Positions 7,465-14,835 of a stretch of DNA of 21,433 nt are shown here, piece by piece. The stretch's first letter is position 1. Each line of letters opens with the position of its first letter. The translations under genes and the position numbers were made by a program. The DNA is from Oscillospiraceae bacterium (GTDB lineage: Bacteria > Bacillota > Clostridia > Oscillospirales > Acutalibacteraceae): assembly GCA_019422905.1 (NCBI GenBank), contig JAHZCM010000004.1, positions 1 to 21,433 of the forward strand, given 5' to 3'. The notes beneath the pieces were generated by a model. The model was not told the origin of the DNA. It saw only the letters and a program-made list of their open reading frames with translations, and did not search any database.

Positions 7465-8844
7465 ATGGCAGACGGGAATTTTGAACTGAATACGGCGGCG
7501 GTGCCGGGCATGGTGCTGCCGTTCAGCGCGGAGGCGGAGCAGTCCGTACTCGGCGCCATTCTTTTGGAGCCTTCCTGCCTCTCCACGGTGGCGGAGCTGC
7601 TCCCGCGTGCGGAGTATTTTTATCAGGTAAACAACCGCCTGATCTACAGTGTGATGCTGGAGATGTTTACGGCGGGCCGGCCGGTGGATCTCGTCACGCT
7701 CCTCGAACGCCTGCGCGACGAGGATACGTTCGACGAGGGCACCGGCAAGGTGTATCTGATGCAGCTTGCGCAGCTTGTGCCGAGCATCTCCAATGTTGAG
7801 GAATACTGCACGATTGTCCGGGATAAATACGACGTGCGCATGCTGATCCAGGCGGCGCGCGGCATTCTGGACGACGCGACCGAGGGGACGGGCGAGACGT
7901 CGCTGCTGCTGGATTCCGCAGAGCAGCGCATTTTCGATATCCGTCAGGGCAAGAGCATCAAGGGCCTGCAGCGCCTGAATGAGATTTTATTTGAGACCTT
8001 TGAGCGGCTGGACCGGCTGAATTCCCCGGATAAGGAGCTGTACCGCGGCATTCCCACGGGAATCCGGGAGCTGGACAACACGATCACCGGCCTCAACCGG
8101 TCGGACCTGATCATTATGGGCGCGCGCCCCGGTATGGGCAAGACGAGCTTTGCGCTCAATATCGCGCGGCATGTCTCGGTGACCTGTAAAAAGCGCGTGG
8201 CCTTTTTTTCACTCGAAATGTCCAAAGAACAGCTTGCGTCCCGCGTGCTTTCCACGGAGGCGCTTGTCGGCGGCACAAAGCTGCGCACCGGCGAGCTGAC
8301 CGAAAACGACTGGACGCGGCTTGTTGAAGCGGGGGACATCCTTTCCAAAGCGGAGCTGTATCTGGATGATTCTCCGGGCATTACGGTGCCGGAAATGAAA
8401 GCGAAGATCCGCCGCCTGAAGGATGTGGATCTCGTCATCATCGACTATTTGCAGCTGATGAACAGCGCCAAGCGCATCGACAACCGCGTGCAGGAAATCT
8501 CTGAAATCACGCGAAGCCTGAAAATCATGGCGAAGGAGCTGAATATCCCGGTGATTACGCTGGCGCAGCTCGCGCGTGCCGGCGAGAAACGGCAGGAGCA
8601 CCGCCCGGTGCTGTCCGATCTGCGCGATTCCGGCTCCATCGAGCAGGACGCGGATATTGTTCTGTTCCTCTACCGCGACGCGTATTATGCAAACGAGGCG
8701 AAATCGCCGGAGGAAATCGACAAGAACAGCGCGGAATGTATTGTTGCGAAGAACCGCCACGGCGACCTGCGCAGCGTGGCGCTGCACTGGCAGGGCGAGT
8801 TCATGCGCTTCACTTCGCAGGAGGTCGTGCGCCGTGAAGGCTGA
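7465..8844 (+). CDS. dnaB: Replicative DNA helicase DnaB
   Basis: A 459-residue hexameric helicase that unwinds DNA ahead of the replication fork and works with primase (called DnaC in Bacillus). The N-terminal collar domain spans about residues 15-120, followed by a linker and the RecA-like motor: Walker A GARPGMGKTS (219-228), FFSLEMSKEQL, Walker B DLVIIDYLQ (322-330) and the C-terminal LSDLRDSGSIEQDAD segment with the arginine-finger region. No intein interrupts the motor domain. I chose the ATG at 7465, eight bases after GGGAGGAG; the GTG at 7447 overlaps that site. The end of the gene carries the ribosome site for the next gene, tilS, and overlaps it by 11 bases, so they are translationally coupled. 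Confidence 0.96.
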   Translation: MADGNFELNTAAVPGMVLPFSAEAEQSVLGAILLEPSCLSTVAELLPRAEYFYQVNNRLIYSVMLEMFTAGRPVDLVTLLERLRDEDTFDEGTGKVYLMQLAQLVPSISNVEEYCTIVRDKYDVRMLIQAARGILDDATEGTGETSLLLDSAEQRIFDIRQGKSIKGLQRLNEILFETFERLDRLNSPDKELYRGIPTGIRELDNTITGLNRSDLIIMGARPGMGKTSFALNIARHVSVTCKKRVAFFSLEMSKEQLASRVLSTEALVGGTKLRTGELTENDWTRLVEAGDILSKAELYLDDSPGITVPEMKAKIRRLKDVDLVIIDYLQLMNSAKRIDNRVQEISEITRSLKIMAKELNIPVITLAQLARAGEKRQEHRPVLSDLRDSGSIEQDADIVLFLYRDAYYANEAKSPEEIDKNSAECIVAKNRHGDLRSVALHWQGEFMRFTSQEVVRREG

Positions 8845-10165
8845 GGAGATTCTCGGGCGCGTCCGGTATGATTTTCCGGCTTCGGGAATCATCGCGATCG
8901 GGCTTTCCGGCGGTGCGGATTCCACGCTGCTCACGCATTTGCTGCTCCAAAAATACGGTGTGGCGCGTATCCGCTGCGTCCATGTGCACCATGGGATCCG
9001 CGGCGCGGAAGCGGATCGGGACGAGGGATTCGTCCGCGCCTTCTGTGCGGCACGGGGCGTGCCGCTCATGGTTTTTCACCGGGATGTTCCGGCTTTGGCC
9101 GTGGAAAGCGACGAGGGGATAGAAGCGTGCGCGCGGCGTGTGCGGTACGCCTGCCTGGAGGAAGCGGCGCCGGCGGCGGAGGATTGTATCGCCACGGCGC
9201 ACAATGCCGACGACAATGCGGAGACGGTGCTGCTGAATCTCGCCCGCGGTATGGGCCCGAAGGGAGCCGGTGGTATTCCCGCGCGGCGGGGAAAAATCCG
9301 CAGGCCGCTGCTCGGCGTTTCCCGGGCGGAGGTGGAATTTCTCTGTGCATTTTATGGCCTTGCCTTTGTGCAGGATTCGACGAATGAGGATGACGCTTAC
9401 ACCCGCAACCGTATCCGCCACCGCGTGCTGCCGGAGCTGAAGGCTGTGAACCCGCAGCTCACCGAGGCGGTTTTGCACTTTACGGAGAGCATGGCAATCG
9501 AAAATGATTATATGCGCATACAGGCGCTCGACCTGCTTTCGCGCGCCCGCGTGCCCGGCGGCCTTTCCCTTTCCGTGCTGCGGGAAGCGCATCCGGCGGT
9601 TTTGCGGCGCATGCTTGAAATATATCTGCCGCCTTTGGGCAGACTGAGCTATGAGCACTTTTTGCGCGCCGTGTCCTGCGTGATGAACGGCGGCGGGCTG
9701 ACGCTGCCCGGCGGCGCGCAGCTCTGGGCGCGGCAGGATACGCTTACGGTAACGTTCGCGCAGCCGGAAGCGTTCTGCATACCGGTGGCGGGAGAGAAAA
9801 CCGTTTTGCTGGATGGCAGGATACTGCTTGTTTCAAAAAAATTTATAAAAAATGGGGAAAAACGCCGGAATGTTCATAATTTGTTATTTAAAAACCATCT
9901 GGATTATGATAGAATTACTGGTGTTCCGGTGGTACGCACACGCCGGGCGGGCGATCGGTTTTCGCCTGCCGGACGCGGTGTGACGAAACCGGTCAAGAAA
10001 CTGTTCAATGAAATGCGGATTCCCGCAGCGCTGCGTGACAGGGTGCTGCTGCTGGAGCTGGAGGGCCGGATCATCTGGATTGACGGCATCGGCGCGGCGG
10101 AGGGCTTTGCAGCCGATTTTGCGGAAGGCTGGGCGCTGGAGGTCCGCGTGTGCGGTGAAGCTTGA
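8834..10165 (+). CDS. tilS: tRNA(Ile)-lysidine synthetase TilS
   Basis: A 443-residue enzyme that attaches lysine to cytidine 34 of the CAU-anticodon tRNA-Ile, letting it read AUA; essential in nearly all bacteria. The N-terminal PP-loop ATPase domain shows GLSGGADST with SGGADS at 25-30, HVHHGIRG, TAHNADDNAETVLLNL and DSTNEDDAYTRNRIRH; a middle helical domain and the C-terminal TilS domain (RTRRAGDRFSP, KPVKKLFNEMRIP) follow. The GTG at 8834 has a perfect AGGAGG nine bases upstream, inside the end of dnaB. The same frame is open further upstream within dnaB, but that is shadow sequence. The tilS-hpt-ftsH order is conserved in Firmicutes. One AT-rich patch near 9830-9905 encodes part of the linker before the C-terminal domain and does not break the frame. 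Confidence 0.95.
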   Translation: MKAEEILGRVRYDFPASGIIAIGLSGGADSTLLTHLLLQKYGVARIRCVHVHHGIRGAEADRDEGFVRAFCAARGVPLMVFHRDVPALAVESDEGIEACARRVRYACLEEAAPAAEDCIATAHNADDNAETVLLNLARGMGPKGAGGIPARRGKIRRPLLGVSRAEVEFLCAFYGLAFVQDSTNEDDAYTRNRIRHRVLPELKAVNPQLTEAVLHFTESMAIENDYMRIQALDLLSRARVPGGLSLSVLREAHPAVLRRMLEIYLPPLGRLSYEHFLRAVSCVMNGGGLTLPGGAQLWARQDTLTVTFAQPEAFCIPVAGEKTVLLDGRILLVSKKFIKNGEKRRNVHNLLFKNHLDYDRITGVPVVRTRRAGDRFSPAGRGVTKPVKKLFNEMRIPAALRDRVLLLELEGRIIWIDGIGAAEGFAADFAEGWALEVRVCGEA

Positions 10166-10185
10166 GGGAGAAAGGAAGTTGTAAA

Positions 10186-10737
10186 ATGGTCAACACAATG
10201 CTCAATGATATTCAGGAAATTCTTTACAACGAGGAAACCATTGCGGCGATGGTCAAGCGTGTGGGACGGGAGATTTCCCGGGATTACGCGGATAAAAATC
10301 TGCTGCTTGTCAGTGTTCTCAAGGGCTCCGTTGCATTTATGGCGGATCTGATGCGCGCTATCGAAATCCCGGCGCGGATCGATTTCATGTCCGTTTCAAG
10401 CTATGGATCCGGCACCAAGACCTCCGGCGTCGTGAAGATTATCAAGGACCTCGATATCAACCTGAAGGGCTATGACATCGTGATTGTCGAGGATATTCTC
10501 GACAGCGGCAAAACCCTGAGCTATCTCGTCGATCTGCTCAAGGGCCGCGAGCCGAACAGCGTAGAGATCTGCACGCTGTTCGATAAGCCGGAACGCCGTG
10601 AGGTGGACGTCCGTGCGAAATACATAGGCTGTGCGATTCCCGACGCTTTTATCGTCGGCTACGGCCTGGATTACGATGAAAAATACAGAAATCTTCCCTT
10701 TGTTGGTGTTTTGAAGCCGGAAATCTACGGCGCATAA
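10186..10737 (+). CDS. hpt: Hypoxanthine phosphoribosyltransferase
   Basis: A 183-residue type I phosphoribosyltransferase that makes IMP or GMP from hypoxanthine or guanine plus PRPP in purine salvage. Motifs are LVSVLKGSVAFMADL near residue 42, the flexible loop SSYGSGTKTSG (71-81), the PRPP loop VEDILDSGKT (101-110), and the purine-contacting region ending in FVGVLKPEIY. The ATG at 10186 follows GGGAGAAAGGAAG; a TTG at 10162 that overlaps tilS is less likely. In Bacillus the HprT protein is known to affect ftsH expression and the tilS-hprT-ftsH cluster is conserved, matching this context. Confidence 0.95.
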   Translation: MVNTMLNDIQEILYNEETIAAMVKRVGREISRDYADKNLLLVSVLKGSVAFMADLMRAIEIPARIDFMSVSSYGSGTKTSGVVKIIKDLDINLKGYDIVIVEDILDSGKTLSYLVDLLKGREPNSVEICTLFDKPERREVDVRAKYIGCAIPDAFIVGYGLDYDEKYRNLPFVGVLKPEIYGA

Positions 10738-10795
10738 ATCACGGCGAGGCGTGGGTTCTGATTTATATTGAAAATATTTTCCGGGAGGTCGGAAC

Positions 10796-12730
10796 TTGAA
10801 TAACAACAAAAAAATCATTCGAAATCTTGCGATCTACCTCGGCATTCCGATTCTGCTGTTCTTTGTGCTGTTCTTCGTGTTCAGCAGCGAGAGGAGTACG
10901 CAGACTGAACTGAAATATTCGGATGTGCTCGAGTACTTTGAAGCGGGACAGGTCAGCGCCTATAAGCTGGATCTCGGTACCGGTGCCATGGAGCTGAAAA
11001 TCACGGACGAAAACGGCAAGGAAGCCATTGTGCATTACACCGTGCCGAATGTCAACCTCTTTTACAATGACGTTTCCGATGATATCGCGGCCTATAATGA
11101 GGCGCACCCGAAGGCCAAAATGGTGCAGGATGTCCTGCGCCCGACGGAAACGAGCTGGCTCGTCAGCCTGATTCCGACGCTTCTGATGATCGGCCTGCTC
11201 GTCGTGTTCTGGGTCTTTATGATGAAGCGCATGGGCGGCGGCGGAGCCGGAAACCAGATGAACTTCGGCAAGGCGAAGGTCAAGCAGATCGGCGACGAAA
11301 AGCGCCGCACGACCTTTGCGGATGTCGCCGGTGCGGATGAGGAAAAGGAGGAACTGCGTGAGATTGTCGAGTTCCTCAAGCGCCCGAATAAGTTCAACGA
11401 GCTGGGCGCGCGTATTCCGAAGGGCGTGCTGCTCGTCGGCCCTCCGGGTACCGGTAAGACGCTTCTTGCGCGCGCGGTTGCGGGCGAGGCGGGCGTGCCG
11501 TTTTTCTCCATTTCCGGTTCGGACTTCGTTGAGATGTTCGTCGGCGTCGGCGCATCCCGTGTGCGCGACCTATTTGATAAGGCGAAAAAGAATCACCCCT
11601 GCATTATCTTCATCGATGAGATCGATGCAGTCGGCAGGCAGCGCGGCGCGGGTCTTGGCGGCGGCCACGACGAGCGCGAGCAGACCCTGAACCAGTTGCT
11701 GGTAGAAATGGACGGCTTCGGCGCCAACGAGGGCGTCATCATGATTGCGGCGACGAACCGCCCGGATATCCTCGATCCGGCGCTGATGCGTCCGGGCCGC
11801 TTTGACCGTCAGGTCACGGTCGGCTATCCGGATGTCCGCGGGCGCGAGGAGATTCTCCGCGTCCATGCAAAGGGCAAGCCCCTTGCGCCGGATGTGAATC
11901 TTGCCACGATCGCAAAATCCACGGCCGGCTTTACCGGCGCGGATCTCGAGAACCTGCTGAATGAGGCGGCTCTGCTTGCGGCGCGCAAGGATCACAAGGC
12001 GATCACGATGGAGGAGATCGAGGAGGCGACGATTAAGGTTGTCGTGGGCGCAGAGAAGAAGAGCCGTGTGATGAGCGAAAAGGAAAAGAAGCTCACGGCA
12101 TACCACGAGGCCGGCCATGCGGTCGCCACGTACTACTGCGATTCGCAGGATCCGGTTCACCAGATTTCGATTATTCCCCGCGGCATGGCCGGCGGCTATA
12201 CGATGCACCTGCCCACCGAGGATAAGTCCTACAAGAGCCGCAATGAAATGAAGGAAGAGCTGATCGTCCTGCTCGGCGGCCGCGTCGCGGAGGCGCTCGT
12301 TCTGGACGATATTTCGACAGGCGCTTCCAACGACATTGAGCGTGCGACGAAGATCGTCCGCGCCATGGTCACGAAATACGGCATGAGCGAGAAGCTCGGA
12401 CCGGTCACTTACGGTACGGACGGCAGCAACCCGTTCCTCGGCAAGGAAATGGGCCATGTCAGCGATTATTCGGAAGAGACGGCGGCGGAGATTGACGAGG
12501 AAGTTAAGTCGATCATCTTTGACGCATACAAAAAGACGGAAAAGGTACTTTCCGATCATATCGACCTGCTGCACCGGCTTGCCGGCGTGCTTTTCGAAAA
12601 GGAAAAGCTCGATGCGGATGAGTTTATCGATGTGATTGAGGGCAGACTGCTTCCCAGTGCCGCTGCGGCGGTATCGGAGGCTGCGCCGATGGAAATACCT
12701 GCAGAGGCCTCAGAGGACGGCATAGAATAA
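10796..12730 (+). CDS. ftsH: ATP-dependent zinc metalloprotease FtsH
   Basis: A 644-residue membrane AAA+ protease that extracts and degrades membrane and regulatory proteins. Two membrane segments (about 10-29 and 120-142) flank a roughly 90-residue extracytoplasmic domain. The AAA domain has Walker A GPPGTGKT (215-222), the Walker B IIFIDEID, and ATNRPDILDPALMRPGRFDR containing the arginine fingers. The protease zinc site is HEAGH (437-441), with ISTGASNDIERA carrying the third ligand Asp. The start is TTG at 10796, seven to eight bases after GGGAGG; the protein begins MNNNKKIIRN, a usual FtsH opening. A strong terminator lies 19 bases beyond the stop, closing the replication/salvage run. 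Confidence 0.97.
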   Translation: MNNNKKIIRNLAIYLGIPILLFFVLFFVFSSERSTQTELKYSDVLEYFEAGQVSAYKLDLGTGAMELKITDENGKEAIVHYTVPNVNLFYNDVSDDIAAYNEAHPKAKMVQDVLRPTETSWLVSLIPTLLMIGLLVVFWVFMMKRMGGGGAGNQMNFGKAKVKQIGDEKRRTTFADVAGADEEKEELREIVEFLKRPNKFNELGARIPKGVLLVGPPGTGKTLLARAVAGEAGVPFFSISGSDFVEMFVGVGASRVRDLFDKAKKNHPCIIFIDEIDAVGRQRGAGLGGGHDEREQTLNQLLVEMDGFGANEGVIMIAATNRPDILDPALMRPGRFDRQVTVGYPDVRGREEILRVHAKGKPLAPDVNLATIAKSTAGFTGADLENLLNEAALLAARKDHKAITMEEIEEATIKVVVGAEKKSRVMSEKEKKLTAYHEAGHAVATYYCDSQDPVHQISIIPRGMAGGYTMHLPTEDKSYKSRNEMKEELIVLLGGRVAEALVLDDISTGASNDIERATKIVRAMVTKYGMSEKLGPVTYGTDGSNPFLGKEMGHVSDYSEETAAEIDEEVKSIIFDAYKKTEKVLSDHIDLLHRLAGVLFEKEKLDADEFIDVIEGRLLPSAAAAVSEAAPMEIPAEASEDGIE

Positions 12731-12748
12731 CAGGGTCAGCCTTGAACG

Positions 12749-12788
12749 AAAGGGAATGTCAAGCGCATTCCCTTTACGTTTGTTTTTG
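12749..12788 (+). terminator. Rho-independent terminator after ftsH
   Basis: A perfect ten-pair stem, AAAGGGAATG (12749-12758) with CATTCCCTTT (12766-12775), seven-base loop, followed by ACGTTTGTTTTT. It lies 19 bases after the ftsH stop and 44 bases before the next gene. The T-rich tail is interrupted by ACG and G, so some read-through is plausible. Confidence 0.8.
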
Positions 12789-12819
12789 GACGTATCCTGC
12801 GGAAAGGAACCAGATCTTC

Positions 12820-14802
12820 ATGGCAAAAAAGCAAAACTACGGCAACGAAAGCATCACGAGCCTGAAGGGCGCGGACCGCGTCCGGCTCCGCCCTGCGGTT
12901 ATATTCGGTTCGGACGGCCTGGACGGCTGCGAGCATTCGATCTTTGAAATCCTCTCCAATTCGATCGATGAGGCGCGGCAGGGCTATGGCAAGGAAATCA
13001 CCATTACACGCTTTGCCGACTATTCCATTGAGGTGGAGGATCACGGCCGCGGTATTCCCGTGGATTTCAACAAGCGTGAGAACCGGTTCAACTGGGAGCT
13101 TGTGTTCTGTGAAATGTATGCGGGCGGAAAGTACAACAACAATGACGGCGGCAACTACGATTATGCGCTGGGCCTGAACGGTCTCGGCCTGTGCGCGACA
13201 CAGTACGCCTCGGAATACATGGACGCGGACATCCGTTACGACGGGTTTCGCTATACGCTGCACTTTGAGCACGGCGAGAACGTCGGTGGTTTGAAAAGGG
13301 AGCCGTATGGCAAAAAGGGCACAGGCTCTATCATTCGCTGGAAGCCCGATCTCAAGGTGTTCACGGATATCGCCGTACCGGCGGAATACTATCTCGACAC
13401 GATCCGGCGGCAGGCAATTGTCAATGCCGGCGTGAAATTCATTTTCAGAAATGAGGTCGCACCGAAGAAATTTGAGACGACGGTGTTCTGCTACGAGAAC
13501 GGCATTGAGGATCATGTGCGCGAGCTTTGCGGCGAGGATGCGCTGACCTCCGTGCAGTTCTGGCAGTCGGAAAAGAAGGTGCAGGACCGTAAAGATCTTC
13601 CCCTTTACAACGTGAAGGTCAATGCGGCCGTTGCCTTTTCAAACCGCCTGCATGTTGCGGAATATTACCACAATTCGAGCTGGCTGGCGCACGGCGGCGC
13701 GCCGGACAAGGCGGTGCAGCACGCGTTTGTCTATCAGATCGACGCATCTCTGAAGCAGAACGGCAAGTACAACAAATCGGAAAGCAAGATCAAATTTCAG
13801 GATGTAGAGGACTGCCTCATCATCGTGATGTCCTCGTTCTCCACGATGACCTCCTACGAGAACCAGACGAAGAAAGCCATCAACAACAAGGGCATTCAGG
13901 AGGCGATGGTGGAAATGCTCCGCCATAACCTCGAGGTTTATTTCATCGAGAACCCGATGGAGGCAGAGAAAATTGCCGCACAGGTGCTCATCAACAAGCG
14001 CTCCCGCGAGGACGCCGAGAAAACGCGTCTCAATTTGAAGGGCAAGCTGACGGCGAAAATGGACATCACGGGCCGCGTGGCAAAGTTTGTCGACTGCCGC
14101 TCGAAGGATGCCTCTGAGCGTGAAATCTTTATCGTGGAGGGCGATTCGGCGCTCGGCGCGGTCAAGCAGGCGCGCGACCCGAATTACCAGGCCATTATGC
14201 CGATTCGCGGCAAGATCCTCAACTGCCTGAAGGCCGACTACGACAAGATTTTTAAGAGCGAAATCATCACCGATCTCATCAAGGTGCTCGGCTGCGGCGT
14301 GCAGGTGAAGTCAAAGGCGAACAAGACGATTGCGGCGTTTGACATCAACGCGCTGCGCTGGAGCAAGATCATCCTTTGTACCGATGCGGACGTCGACGGC
14401 TTTCATATCCGCACGATGCTGCTCACCATGCTTTACCGGCTCACGCCGGATCTGATCGACCAGAACAAGGTGTTTATCGCCGAGTCGCCGCTGTATGAGA
14501 TCACATCGAAGGACAAGACCTTTTTCGCCTACAATGAGCGGGAAAAGGAGCAGTTCCTGGAGGAGCTCAAGGGCCAGAAGTTTACGATTCAGCGCTCAAA
14601 GGGTCTCGGCGAAAACGATCCGGATATGATGAACCTGACGACGATGAATCCAAAGACGCGCCGCCTGATTCAGGTTAAGCCTGGCGATATTGAGCGCACG
14701 GCCGAGATGTTTGACGTCCTGCTCGGCGATAATCTCAGCGGGCGCAAGGATTACATCGCGGAGCACGGCGGCGAATACCTTGACGATCTGGACGTTTCCT
14801 GA
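12820..14802 (+). CDS. Divergent type IIA topoisomerase subunit B (ParE/GyrB-like)
   Basis: A 660-residue ATPase subunit of a type IIA DNA topoisomerase, which powers passage of one DNA duplex through another. The GHKL ATPase domain shows NSIDEA (Glu51 as general base), EDHGRGIP (74-80) and GLNGLG (118-123), where classic enzymes have GLHGVG; the ATP-contacting lysine loop QTK is present as NQTKKAINN. The TOPRIM domain has IVEGDSALGAVKQARD (Glu440), PIRGKILNCLKA and TDADVDGFHIRT (Asp522, Asp524, Asp526). All metal ligands are kept but several usually invariant neighbours differ. The ATG at 12820 follows AAAGGA; an in-frame upstream start would translate the ftsH terminator and is rejected. 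The A subunit gene follows after 33 bases. Closer to ParE by length; I leave the symbol open because gyrase and topoisomerase IV cannot be told apart safely for this lineage. Confidence 0.88.
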   Translation: MAKKQNYGNESITSLKGADRVRLRPAVIFGSDGLDGCEHSIFEILSNSIDEARQGYGKEITITRFADYSIEVEDHGRGIPVDFNKRENRFNWELVFCEMYAGGKYNNNDGGNYDYALGLNGLGLCATQYASEYMDADIRYDGFRYTLHFEHGENVGGLKREPYGKKGTGSIIRWKPDLKVFTDIAVPAEYYLDTIRRQAIVNAGVKFIFRNEVAPKKFETTVFCYENGIEDHVRELCGEDALTSVQFWQSEKKVQDRKDLPLYNVKVNAAVAFSNRLHVAEYYHNSSWLAHGGAPDKAVQHAFVYQIDASLKQNGKYNKSESKIKFQDVEDCLIIVMSSFSTMTSYENQTKKAINNKGIQEAMVEMLRHNLEVYFIENPMEAEKIAAQVLINKRSREDAEKTRLNLKGKLTAKMDITGRVAKFVDCRSKDASEREIFIVEGDSALGAVKQARDPNYQAIMPIRGKILNCLKADYDKIFKSEIITDLIKVLGCGVQVKSKANKTIAAFDINALRWSKIILCTDADVDGFHIRTMLLTMLYRLTPDLIDQNKVFIAESPLYEITSKDKTFFAYNEREKEQFLEELKGQKFTIQRSKGLGENDPDMMNLTTMNPKTRRLIQVKPGDIERTAEMFDVLLGDNLSGRKDYIAEHGGEYLDDLDVS

Positions 14803-14835
14803 CGGCCGCCGCGCAGAAGGAGGGTATAACGGATA

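Noticed and set aside
12742..12819. An upstream in-frame start extending topoisomerase subunit B by 26 codons.
   Set aside because: It would translate the ftsH terminator hairpin, has no ribosome site, and the added residues match nothing in the family.
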